Assembly (NCBI RefSeq): GCF_023555415.1
Contig: NZ_JAKRYL010000034.1
Coordinates: 1 to 36,066 of the forward strand
Reading direction: 5' to 3'
From: Halalkalibacter alkaliphilus
Lineage (GTDB): Bacteria; Bacillota; Bacilli; Bacillales; Bacillaceae_D
DNA: 36,066 nt
Both the position numbers and the translations under genes were made by a program. This document shows, piece after piece, positions 15,066-22,401 of the stretch. Below the pieces are notes generated by a model. It was not told the origin of the DNA, ran no database searches, and worked only from the letters and a program-made list of their open reading frames with translations. Each line of letters starts with the position of its first letter. Within the stretch, counting starts at the first letter, position 1.

Positions 15066-16751
15066 TTAATATTTCTTCAATAAATAACGTAATGGAATAA
15101 TGGAAACAAGAATAATCAATAGAGCAGCAGGCGCCGCTAAATGATAGATTGCTTCGGTTGCTTCAAAGTAAACTCGTACGGCTAATGTGTCAAATCCAGG
15201 AGGTCTCAGCATTAACGTTGCCGGAAGCTCTTTAATAGAGCTTACAAATACAAGTGCACCACCTGCTAACACACCAGGCATGATCGATGGAAGAATAACT
15301 TTGAACATGACTTTCCAAGGGGGATACCCTAAACTACGAGCTGCCTCATCAATTCTTGGAGAAACAAGACTTAAGGAAGCCTCCCCAGCCTGCATTGCTT
15401 GCGGCAAGAACCGGACAACAAAAGCAAGAGCAATCATATAAAACGTATTGTATAAAGCAGGTATATGATTATTAAAGATAAAAATCATCCCTAACCCGAC
15501 AATAACACCAGGCAGCGCATATCCTGCATAGCTCAATTTATCAATTCCACTTGAGATAAAAGAAGGATAGCGGGACTTTAAATAAATAATTGGCATTGCA
15601 AGCAACATACATAAGATAGCAGCAAAACCCGAAACCTTAATACTGTTCCACGCAAATCCGAAGAAACGGTCATCTAAGGCCCCCATACCAATTCCAATAA
15701 TAGACCAATACACAAGAACAATGATCGGCAGTAGAATAGACAAAACAAATACTAGCCCCACATAGAAGACCGCAAGTGGTTTCCACTTACCTAGAGGTAA
15801 AATATCAGGTTCTCTAAACGTGTTCGTTGTTTGATAGTACTTATTTTTCTTTCTTGTTCTTGCCTCAATCCAGAGAATAATAATGGTAAGTAGAATTAAC
15901 ACTAGACTTAAGACAGACGCAGAAGCTGTATCGAAACTAGCTCTTTGAAAGTAGATTGCGGCTGTAAATGTGACGTAACGAAGCATCGCGATCGCTCCGA
16001 AGTCAGACAGAACATAAAGTGAAATTAATATGGCTCCTGCCCCAATCGCAGGGCGTAAGAAAGGTAAATTCACTTTCCAAAATATTTTGGCTGTACTCAT
16101 CCCTTGCGAACGTGCTACTTCTTCAAAATTTCGATTCATTTTACGTAAGGAAGCACTAGCAATCAAGAAGACATATGGATACGTAAACATCGTTAAAACG
16201 AAGAATACACCCCAAAAGGAATATATATTTAACGGATAATCACCGAACGTATTCACTAACCAAGGACTATCTCGCCAAAAATTTCTCGCCCAACCACTTG
16301 GGCCAAAAACAATGATATAGGTAACAGCACCTACATATGGTGGAATGACAAGTGGCAAAGCAAGAACCCACTGCCACATCTTTCTCCCTGGTAAATCAGT
16401 CCGGATGACAATCCACGCTAAGGATACCCCAATAGCGATTGCACATACCGTCACAGCAGCTGTTAGTGAAAACGTATTCCATAATAACTGCGGAATTCTC
16501 CCGTCTAATAGACGCATCCACCGATCGACTCCCGCAAAGAGCGAGCGCCAAATCACGTAAATTATCGGCACTGACATAATAAGTGCTACTACTAGTCCAA
16601 ATAGCAATAGGATAGGACCTGGCGGGTTCCCCTGCCACGTGTTAAACCATGTTTTCCGAAAAAAACGGAGAAGGGTTGGGGTATACTTATCCCCAACCTT
16701 AGCACTAGAATCATTATTCAATTGGTTGTCATTTTCACGATTGTTATCCAT
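15066..16751 (-). CDS. Ferric iron ABC transporter permease (FbpB/FutB type)
   Basis: A 561-residue permease in which two permease units are fused. Each half carries an EAA loop: EVARSQGMSTAKIFWKVNLPFLRP in the first and EAARSLGYPPWKVMFKVILPSIMP in the second. About twelve membrane helices are visible after a hydrophilic Asn/Asp-rich N-terminus. It should form the membrane channel for the iron lipoprotein encoded upstream, with the ATPase made from a separate unit. The ATG used has GGGAGAGG upstream; a TTG five codons earlier overlaps that site. It is 44 bases from the lipoprotein gene, across a tetranucleotide repeat. Confidence 0.92.
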   Translation of the reverse strand: MDNNRENDNQLNNDSSAKVGDKYTPTLLRFFRKTWFNTWQGNPPGPILLLFGLVVALIMSVPIIYVIWRSLFAGVDRWMRLLDGRIPQLLWNTFSLTAAVTVCAIAIGVSLAWIVIRTDLPGRKMWQWVLALPLVIPPYVGAVTYIIVFGPSGWARNFWRDSPWLVNTFGDYPLNIYSFWGVFFVLTMFTYPYVFLIASASLRKMNRNFEEVARSQGMSTAKIFWKVNLPFLRPAIGAGAILISLYVLSDFGAIAMLRYVTFTAAIYFQRASFDTASASVLSLVLILLTIIILWIEARTRKKNKYYQTTNTFREPDILPLGKWKPLAVFYVGLVFVLSILLPIIVLVYWSIIGIGMGALDDRFFGFAWNSIKVSGFAAILCMLLAMPIIYLKSRYPSFISSGIDKLSYAGYALPGVIVGLGMIFIFNNHIPALYNTFYMIALAFVVRFLPQAMQAGEASLSLVSPRIDEAARSLGYPPWKVMFKVILPSIMPGVLAGGALVFVSSIKELPATLMLRPPGFDTLAVRVYFEATEAIYHLAAPAALLIILVSIIPLRYLLKKY

Positions 16752-16778
16752 GCTGCCCTCTCCCAAAAAGATTAACGC

Positions 16779-16802
16779 TTTATTTATTTATTTATTTATT
16801 TA
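16779..16802. repeat. Tetranucleotide repeat (TTTA)6
   Basis: Six perfect TTTA units span the end and stop codon of the iron lipoprotein gene and the gap before the permease gene. On the coding strand it reads (TAAA)6, which has a TAA stop in every frame within four codons. Confidence 0.95.
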
Positions 16803-17914
16803 AGTTCTAAATCTAAACCGGAATCTTCAATAAGAGCCTTTGTATCCTCAAAATAGTTCCCAAGTTCTTTTAAAGGCATGTCTTGAATTTTTAACTCACT
16901 AAAGCTAATCGCAGCTTCGTAAGGTGGGTCTAATTCTGGGTTGATTGGTAGTTCTAATGACTCACCAACAAATGCAAGCTGGTTTTCTGTCTCTAATACC
17001 CACTCGATAAATGCTTTTGCGTTTGCTTCATTTGGACCACCATTCACTAGACCTACACCCGCAGCGTTTGCAATTGCTCCCATTTGATCTTCACCTTGGT
17101 CAGCGTAAATGAAACCTACATTGTTATCAGCTGGCTCTTCTAATTGTTGGTGATAGTAATAGTTGTTAACTAATCCGAATGCGTGCTCACCCGCACCTAC
17201 TGCACGACGAATATCACCATGACCTTCAAAGATACCTGCTGCATTTTCTTTAATAGCTTCAATCCATTCAGCAGTCTTCTCATCGCCCCACTCATAACGT
17301 AGTGCAGATACGTTTCCGATCATACCGCCGTTACCGCCACGAGTGATTGCATATCCATTTTCAACATCTGCCCATTTTGCATCAAATAAATCTTCCATGC
17401 TTTTTGGCATTTCTTCTTCTGTAATCATATCTTTATTATAAATGAAACCACGTGCTCTAGCCGATAGAGCGATCCATGCATTATCATCAGCACGGTATTG
17501 CTCGTCAATTGACTCGACACCTTCAGGATCAAATCCTTGAAGCAATCCTTGTTGATTTAAGAATTCCAAAGCACCTAGGTCATTTGAAATAAATACATCT
17601 GCTTGAACATTTCCTGCTTCCTCTTGTAGCTGAAGAGGATCTGCCCCGTGTAATGCTAACACTTCAATGCCAGTTTCTTCAGAAAATTTATCAAGTAATG
17701 GCTGTACAAAGTTTTCGTTACGTGCTGAGTATACTACAAGTTGTCCATCTAGTTCCACTACTTCTTCCGTTTCTTCACCTGTCTGCTCTTCTGTTTCTTC
17801 AGCCGCATCTTCTGCTGGCTCCTCAGCTGCATCATTCGTGCCTCCGCATGCTGCCACAACAAAAAGCGACATGGCTAATATTCCAAACAAGAAAATCTTT
17901 AAAGCTTTGTTCAT
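16796..17914 (-). CDS. Ferric iron ABC transporter substrate-binding lipoprotein (FutA/FbpA type)
   Basis: A 372-residue lipoprotein. The signal peptide ends at the lipobox VAAC (about Cys23) and is followed by an acidic linker of about 35 residues rich in Glu, Asp, Ala and Thr. The mature part starts QLVVYSARNE and has the NNYYYHQQL tyrosine cluster that binds Fe(III) in FutA/FbpA. The chosen ATG has GGGGGAG upstream; a longer frame to 18025 would run through the promoter. The acidic linker fits an extracellular protein of an alkaliphile (inference). It leads the lipoprotein-permease operon under a promoter with two strong Fur boxes. Confidence 0.94.
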   Translation of the reverse strand: MNKALKIFLFGILAMSLFVVAACGGTNDAAEEPAEDAAEETEEQTGEETEEVVELDGQLVVYSARNENFVQPLLDKFSEETGIEVLALHGADPLQLQEEAGNVQADVFISNDLGALEFLNQQGLLQGFDPEGVESIDEQYRADDNAWIALSARARGFIYNKDMITEEEMPKSMEDLFDAKWADVENGYAITRGGNGGMIGNVSALRYEWGDEKTAEWIEAIKENAAGIFEGHGDIRRAVGAGEHAFGLVNNYYYHQQLEEPADNNVGFIYADQGEDQMGAIANAAGVGLVNGGPNEANAKAFIEWVLETENQLAFVGESLELPINPELDPPYEAAISFSELKIQDMPLKELGNYFEDTKALIEDSGLDLELK

Positions 17915-17957
17915 TTCTGCTCCCCCTGTATGTATATGTATTTTTCGGAACGTGTAA

Positions 17958-18019
17958 TGATATTCATTATCACTCCCACCCACAATATGTAGTATAGTGC
18001 AATTGATAATCATTGTCAA
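17958..18019 (-). promoter_or_regulatory. Fur-controlled promoter of the iron lipoprotein-permease operon
   Basis: Minus strand: TTGACA (18014-18019), 17 bases, TATACT (17991-17996), close to perfect sigma-A. One Fur box, TGACAATGATTATCA (18004-18018; 13 of 14), overlaps the -35. A second, TGATAATGAATATCA (17958-17972; 13 of 14), lies just downstream of the start point. Strong repression by Fur is expected. Confidence 0.9.
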
Positions 18020-18046
18020 CATCATTTTTCTGAAAATATCAACGAT

Positions 18047-18087
18047 AAAAAAATAGAGCTCTTAAAGTATTTGTATACTTTAAAAGC
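18047..18087 (-). terminator. Terminator of the iron ABC ATPase gene
   Basis: A 13-bp stem (GCTTTTAAAGTAT with ATACTTTAAGAGC on the minus strand, one mismatch) with a four-base loop is followed by TCTATTTTTTT, nine bases after the stop codon. Confidence 0.85.
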
Positions 18088-18095
18088 CCTTAATT

Positions 18096-19154
18096 TTACG
18101 CTTCAACAAGCGCGACTAATTCAGCCTTTATATCAAAGGAAACTACTGAGCCAATTTCAATATCCTGTTCGATTGGAGCATACACAACCATAGGCTGAGA
18201 TGCTTCATGTTGGTCGCCTAGTCGAACTTCAACCTCTTGATATTCACCACCATACGTAACGCGCTTAACCGTCCCTGAGTACCGGCCATTTTCTGCTAAA
18301 CGACAACCTTCCGGACGAATCGAAACACGTACATCTTCCAGTAATTTCTCACTTTGTGTTGGTAATGAAACACGCCCAATATACGTATCAACATGCTTTA
18401 AATCTGAACATAGTGTACCTTCTAATAAATTTGTCTTTCCTACAAATTGAGCAACGAAGCAGTTTTTAGGACAACGATACATCTCACGAGGAGAGGCAAT
18501 TTGTTGAATGACACCTTGATTCATAACAACAACACGATCGGAAACTGCAAATGCATCTTTTTGATCATGAGTAACGATAATAGCCGTTGTGTTCGCCTTC
18601 CGTAAAATAACGGTAACGTCATAACGCATGCGTTCACGCAGTCCAGCATCTAAATTACTAAACGGTTCATCCATTAGAACAACATGAGGTTTTGGGGCAA
18701 GGGCTCTAGCTAAAGCTACACGTTGCTGTTGTCCACCTGAAAGTTCATTTGGATAACGTTTTCCATACTCTGCTAAACCAACTAATTCTAAAACTTCTTG
18801 TGCTCTTTCTTTCTTTGCTCGATTGCTCCATTTATTTAAACCGAACGTTACATTTTTCTCAATTGTAAGATGAGGAAACAATGCATAGTCTTGAAACACC
18901 ATACCAATTCCTCTTTTTTCAGGAGGAAGGTACGTTCTATCACTATATACTTCATTATGATCAATTGTAATCGAACCACTTGTCGGCTGTTCAAAACCAG
19001 CGATCATTCGAAGAGTGGTTGTCTTCCCACACCCACTTGGACCTAGGAGTGTGATAATTTCGCCTTTTTCAATATCTAAGTTTATCGTGTCAACAGCTGG
19101 TGTTTCCGTTTTCTTGTACAACTTTGTCAGTTGTTTTAATTGAATAAAGCTCAT
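18096..19154 (-). CDS. Ferric iron ABC transporter ATP-binding protein (FbpC type)
   Basis: A 352-residue ABC ATPase. Walker A is GPSGCGKTT (about 37-45), the Q-loop lies in FQDYALFPHLT, the signature is LSGGQQQRVALARAL, Walker B is HVVLMDEPFSNLD and the H-loop is IIVTHDQKDA. A C-terminal TOBE-like domain follows (RVSIRPEGCRLAENGRYSGTVKRVTYGG). It should energise import by the neighbouring lipoprotein and permease, but it is transcribed separately from its own Fur-box promoter and has its own terminator. The ATG used has GGGGAGG five bases upstream. Confidence 0.93.
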   Translation of the reverse strand: MSFIQLKQLTKLYKKTETPAVDTINLDIEKGEIITLLGPSGCGKTTTLRMIAGFEQPTSGSITIDHNEVYSDRTYLPPEKRGIGMVFQDYALFPHLTIEKNVTFGLNKWSNRAKKERAQEVLELVGLAEYGKRYPNELSGGQQQRVALARALAPKPHVVLMDEPFSNLDAGLRERMRYDVTVILRKANTTAIIVTHDQKDAFAVSDRVVVMNQGVIQQIASPREMYRCPKNCFVAQFVGKTNLLEGTLCSDLKHVDTYIGRVSLPTQSEKLLEDVRVSIRPEGCRLAENGRYSGTVKRVTYGGEYQEVEVRLGDQHEASQPMVVYAPIEQDIEIGSVVSFDIKAELVALVEA

Positions 19155-19180
19155 ATGTACCTCCCCATTTATGTCCAACC

Positions 19181-19235
19181 TGAGAATGAATATCAATTTA
19201 AATTAAGTTTATCACATGTATTTCGAAAGCGTCAA
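19181..19235 (-). promoter_or_regulatory. Fur-controlled promoter of the iron ABC ATPase gene
   Basis: Minus strand: TTGACG (19230-19235), 18 bases, TAAACT (19206-19211) with an extended TG before the -10. A Fur-like box (plus strand TGAGAATGAATATCA, 19181-19195; about 12 of 14) overlaps the start region. Confidence 0.75.
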
Positions 19236-19421
19236 CGCTTATTCCTACTATATTAGTATGAAAAAGAGCATCCACGCTAATGCATACTCTTCATTATTAA
19301 CGAAGAAATGCATTTATGTCCGATCTGTTCATGTCTCTATTTACATAAGTATTAAAATCTTAGTACAGACGATAAAATAGCATCAACCAGTAGCTTGTTT
19401 CTAAATTTTTTTCAAAAGAAG

Positions 19422-19451
19422 TTGTACTTATTTCTCCTTTTTTTGTAAAGT
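19422..19451 (+). promoter_or_regulatory. Candidate promoter of mgtE
   Basis: TTGTAC, 18 bases, TAAAGT lies just before the mgtE ribosome site. The 240-base gap upstream holds short inverted repeats such as AATGCAT but nothing I can match to the magnesium M-box riboswitch. Confidence 0.45.
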
Positions 19452-19479
19452 TATTAAGTACACTTAGCGAGGTGATGAG

Positions 19480-20844
19480 ATGATTGCAAATATGACGGAA
19501 GATCAATTGTTAGTATTAGTGATTAAATATATGAAGGAAGCAAAGCGTGGTGCCCTACAGGAACTGCTTGATGAGTTGCACCCTTATGACTTTGCACAAC
19601 TTTATAAAGGATTGCCAGAGAAGCACCATCATAAATTTTTAACATTTTTAACGCCCTCTCAAATTGCCGCATTAATACAAGAACTTGAGTACGACATGCA
19701 AATTGAGATATTACATAAACTCGGGGTTGAACGTTCCTCGAAAGTAATGGATCATATGGATAATGACGATCTTGCTGACTTATTAAATGAACTGTCTATC
19801 GATAAAATCCAAGAGTTTCTAGATATTATGAAGAATGAAGATTCTAAGACGATTCAATCATTAATGAGTTATCCAGCAGATACAGCTGGTGGAATTATGA
19901 CCAATCAGTTCATTTGGATCCACGCGGATCAAACCGTAAGACAAGCTGTAGATAAACTAAAGGAATATGCTAGCTTTTCGGAGAACATTTACTATCTTTA
20001 TGTAATTAATGATGAAGATAAACTTGTTGGCGTAGTTTCCTATCGCGATTTATTAATTGCTGACATTAACGATATTATTGAAGATTTAATGTTTACTCGT
20101 GTTGTTTCGGTTCACGTTGATGATGATCAAGAAGAAGTCGCACAGACGATTGAACGATATGATTTTATCGCTGTACCCGTTGTCGACGACCACAACGTTT
20201 TAAAAGGGATTATCACTGTCGACGATGCCATTGACGTTGTCATCCAAGAAGCCAATGAAGACATCGAAAAGCTATCAGCTACCGGAAAGGATATTGACTT
20301 TCATACAAAGGCTGTAACAGCTTCTATTCGTCGACTTCCATGGTTGGTATTGTTATTGTTTATTGGACTTGTTTCCGGAAGTATTATTAGTGGGTTTGAA
20401 GAAACTCTTGAACAAGTAGTGGCACTGATCTTCTTTATGCCCATGATTGCGGGAATGACTGGTAATACAGGTACACAATCTTTAGCAGTTGTCGTTCGAG
20501 GAATTATAACAAATGACACCGACCGAAAAACAGTTATTAAATTAATTTTCCGGGAGCTGCGGGTCGGAATCATTATTGGCTTAACTTGTGGAGTACTTAT
20601 TTTCTTAATAGCTTACTTTTGGATTGGTAGTTTAACTCTAGGGTTTGTTGTTGGAACCTCTCTATTAATTACATTAATTGTTGGGACCTTAGCAGGAACC
20701 ATCATTCCATTAACGTTATATCGCGTTGGAGTCGATCCAGCTGTTGCGTCCGGTCCACTTATTACGACTTTAAATGATATTTTCTCTTTAATCATTTATT
20801 TCGGCATAGCTACAGCATTCTTAACACAATTATCAGGATTATAA
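19480..20844 (+). CDS. mgtE: Magnesium transporter MgtE
   Basis: A 454-residue Mg2+ channel/transporter. Domains in order: the N-domain superhelix (about 5-130; LLDELHPYDFAQLY, DDLADLLNELS), two CBS domains (about 135-260; PADTAGGIMTNQFIWI and LMFTRVVSVHVDDDQEEVAQTIERYDFIAVPVVD), the connecting helix and five membrane helices (about 285-454). The MIAGMTGNTGTQSLAVVVRG sequence of the pore helix is conserved. Cytosolic Mg2+ bound to the CBS and N domains closes the channel. The start follows GAGGTGATGAG. It is flanked by transcription units on the other strand. Confidence 0.96.
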   Translation: MIANMTEDQLLVLVIKYMKEAKRGALQELLDELHPYDFAQLYKGLPEKHHHKFLTFLTPSQIAALIQELEYDMQIEILHKLGVERSSKVMDHMDNDDLADLLNELSIDKIQEFLDIMKNEDSKTIQSLMSYPADTAGGIMTNQFIWIHADQTVRQAVDKLKEYASFSENIYYLYVINDEDKLVGVVSYRDLLIADINDIIEDLMFTRVVSVHVDDDQEEVAQTIERYDFIAVPVVDDHNVLKGIITVDDAIDVVIQEANEDIEKLSATGKDIDFHTKAVTASIRRLPWLVLLLFIGLVSGSIISGFEETLEQVVALIFFMPMIAGMTGNTGTQSLAVVVRGIITNDTDRKTVIKLIFRELRVGIIIGLTCGVLIFLIAYFWIGSLTLGFVVGTSLLITLIVGTLAGTIIPLTLYRVGVDPAVASGPLITTLNDIFSLIIYFGIATAFLTQLSGL

Positions 20845-20853
20845 AAAAAATAC

Positions 20854-20886
20854 GAGGCTGTCTCAAAGATCGTTTGAGACAGCCTC
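20854..20886. terminator. Palindromic terminator after mgtE, AGGCTGT-type hairpin
   Basis: A perfect 14-bp stem (GAGGCTGTCTCAAA with TTTGAGACAGCCTC) has a five-base loop and an A-run of eight on the mgtE side. It can stop mgtE and the convergent small gene. The AGGCTGT-two bases-CAAA stem is shared with the hairpins around 22402-22626 and, in part, 35547-35705. Confidence 0.88.
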
Positions 20887-20888
20887 TT

Positions 20889-20987
20889 CTATCTTGTTAA
20901 CATATCCCCAATGACCCAATAACCAATTCCATACAATAATACAATAATTGAGATCAGCAGAAACAGTTTTTTATTTGACATTCTCAT
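20889..20987 (-). CDS. Small single-pass membrane protein, 32 aa
   Basis: A 32-residue frame: a short basic start (MRMSNKKL), one hydrophobic helix (FLLISIIVLLYGIGYWVIG) and a short end (DMLTR). It starts with ATG six bases after AAAGGTGG and stops two bases before a strong terminator, so it has all signs of a real small gene. I do not recognise the family. Such peptides in bacilli often act as membrane regulators or are spore-related; no function is claimed. Confidence 0.65.
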   Translation of the reverse strand: MRMSNKKLFLLISIIVLLYGIGYWVIGDMLTR

Positions 20988-21090
20988 AACAGACCACCTT
21001 TAGCTTTGCTCTTGCTAGTTAGTATACTACATTTTGGGCGAGGTACGCTTAACACTGTTATGAACAAAGAATGAAAGGTGGCGTAAACAC

Positions 21091-21231
21091 TTACACTTTC
21101 TCGTGAAGAAGATATGCTCTTGTATATAAGTGCTCAATATCCTCATCTGTCATCATCATTAACTTTCTTTCTGTTAACCCTTGAACCTTATTTAAAAACT
21201 GGATCATGTTCTCTCTTTCTTGTCTGCTCAT
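21091..21231 (-). CDS. Small soluble protein, 46 aa (resembles the BH0509 family)
   Basis: A 46-residue frame starting MSRQERENMIQFLNKVQGL and ending TDEDIEHLYTRAYLLHEKV, charged and likely helical. It has an AGGAGG ribosome site seven bases before the ATG and a near-consensus sigma-A promoter, so it is very likely expressed. The MSRxERENMIxFxxKV start resembles the short BH0509 family of alkaliphilic bacilli, from memory. Function is unknown. A palindrome covers its promoter -10 and leader. Confidence 0.72.
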   Translation of the reverse strand: MSRQERENMIQFLNKVQGLTERKLMMMTDEDIEHLYTRAYLLHEKV

Positions 21232-21249
21232 TTAAATCGCCTCCTGTAG

Positions 21250-21305
21250 TAATACAATTTATTTAACTTAATTGTATTATATAACAGAGGGATCAAAAAC
21301 GTCAA
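21250..21305 (-). promoter_or_regulatory. Promoter and palindromic candidate operator of the 46-aa gene
   Basis: Minus strand: TTGACG (21300-21305), 18 bases, TATAAT (21276-21281). A 10-bp inverted repeat, TAATACAATT (21250-21259) with AATTGTATTA (21270-21279), is separated by ten bases and overlaps the -10. It could be a repressor operator, or a leader hairpin just before the ribosome site. Confidence 0.7.
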
Positions 21306-21356
21306 CGGAATTTTCAGAAAAAAAGCCCATTTTTTTATTTTTCTTATTTGCCAAAT

Positions 21357-21392
21357 GAATAGGAATGCCAAATACATTTAGCATCCCTATTC
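21357..21392 (-). terminator. Probable terminator of the universal stress protein gene
   Basis: A 12-bp stem (GAATAGGGATGC with GCATTCCTATTC on the minus strand, one G-U pair) lies three bases after the stop codon. The T-tract after it is weak. Confidence 0.6.
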
Positions 21393-21395
21393 TGC

Positions 21396-21812
21396 CTATT
21401 TAATAATTAACACTGGACAAGCTGCTCTCTTCACTACTTTATGACTAACGCTACCGAGGATCATTTGCTGAAACTGATTCAACCCCCGACTTCCAATGAC
21501 AATTAAATCTGCATCAATCTCCACTGAAAAATCGACTAATGTAGAAGCTGGTTCGCCGCGCAAAATCCGCACTTCATAATCAATGCCTTCTTTTTTTGCA
21601 CTCGCTTCTACAGATTTAAATTTCTGTTTACGTTTTTCAGCAATTCCTAAGGAGTTCCATGATTGTAATACATCCGCCTTTGAGGTAGTCCCATCAACCA
21701 CATAGACAACATACGTATACGCCCCACTTATCTTAGCCAAGTCAATTGCTCTTTCGGCTGCTCTAATGGATTGCTCAGACCCATCCAACGCCACAATCAT
21801 CTTAGTAAACAT
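21396..21812 (-). CDS. Universal stress protein (UspA family)
   Basis: A 138-residue single UspA domain. It starts MFTKMIVALDGSEQSIRAAERA, and the C-terminal nucleotide-binding sequence is VIGSRGLNQFQQMILGSVSHKVVKRAACPVLII, matching the G-x2-G-x9-G-S pattern of ATP-binding family members. Its role is a cytosolic stress or energy-state protein; the exact function is unknown. The start has GGAGGGGG six bases upstream. A hairpin sits immediately before the ribosome site. No sigma-B promoter was seen upstream. Confidence 0.92.
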   Translation of the reverse strand: MFTKMIVALDGSEQSIRAAERAIDLAKISGAYTYVVYVVDGTTSKADVLQSWNSLGIAEKRKQKFKSVEASAKKEGIDYEVRILRGEPASTLVDFSVEIDADLIVIGSRGLNQFQQMILGSVSHKVVKRAACPVLIIK

Positions 21813-21829
21813 GAACCCCCTCCTTAGAG

Positions 21830-21863
21830 GGTACTGAAAGGAAAACCGTCCTTTTTCAGTACC
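21830..21863 (-). repeat. Hairpin in the universal stress protein leader, related to the 22420-22456 hairpin
   Basis: Arms GGTACTGAAAGGA and TCCTTTTTCAGTACC pair almost perfectly. On the minus strand it shares ACTGAAAAAGG, ACGGTTTT and CC-TTT-CAGT with the left hairpin of the structured repeat 560 bases away. It lies eight bases before the ribosome site and has no T-tract, so it may be a dispersed repeat acting as a leader structure. Confidence 0.7.
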
Positions 21864-22088
21864 TATGCAATAGAGCTATTTTCCCTATATTTTATCCATA
21901 CACAAAGAAGTGGTGTGTCATTACTGCTAAATAAAGAAATTCTAACAAAGGTAACTTAAAGTGTCGGACATGGAGTTAGCATTTTCATCCCATGCCTTCC
22001 ATGTGTCAAGTTTGACCTCTTTAAGAATTTTGACTATATTTTCTCTACAAAAGCCTTATGGTAAACTAAATATATTGAGGTGATACTA

Positions 22089-22397
22089 ATGGATTACAGC
22101 CAAATGTGCCCCAAATACGAGCATGCAATCGAGTTATTAGGAAAAAGGTGGACTGGGCTTATTATTCGAGTTCTACTAGATGGACCAAAACGGTTTAAAG
22201 ATATAAAAGCACAAATACCAGATATGAGTGATCGAATATTGACTGAGCGAATGAAAGAGCTAGAACAGCAATCTATTGTAACTAGAAGCGTCTTTCCCGA
22301 GAAGCCTGTGCGGATTGAATACTCCTTAACAGAGAAAGGTCTTGCACTTGAGCCAGTCATTGAATCAATTCAAACTTGGAGCGAGAAATGGACATAA
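22089..22397 (+). CDS. HxlR/DUF24 family redox-type regulator, YodB-like
   Basis: A 102-residue winged-helix repressor. The N-terminal Cys7 in MCPKYEHAIELLGKRW is the conserved redox Cys of the family, and the helix-turn-helix with wing spans LLDGPKRFKDI to KPVRIEYSLTEKG. MCPK, LLGKRW and DGPKRFK closely match B. subtilis YodB, which senses quinones, diamide and hypochlorite through its Cys6. Unlike YodB it has no C-terminal cysteines, so it may use thiol modification or a disulfide between subunits. The ATG has GAGGTGA upstream; a GTG three codons earlier overlaps that site. TGGTAAACT at 22059-22067 may be an extended -10. No target gene is adjacent. Confidence 0.88.
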   Translation: MDYSQMCPKYEHAIELLGKRWTGLIIRVLLDGPKRFKDIKAQIPDMSDRILTERMKELEQQSIVTRSVFPEKPVRIEYSLTEKGLALEPVIESIQTWSEKWT

Positions 22398-22401
22398 AAA
22401 A

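Noticed and set aside
16779-16802. Phase-variation switch of iron uptake by the TTTA repeat
   Set aside because: The repeat is at the end of the lipoprotein frame and contains stops in all frames, so slippage would not switch either gene on or off.
17653-17997. Long plus-strand open frames opposite the iron lipoprotein gene
   Set aside because: They mirror the low-complexity Glu/Ala linker and signal peptide of the minus-strand gene and lack ribosome sites.
19237-19479. M-box magnesium riboswitch before mgtE
   Set aside because: None of the conserved M-box sequence blocks could be found, and the gap has only short inverted repeats.
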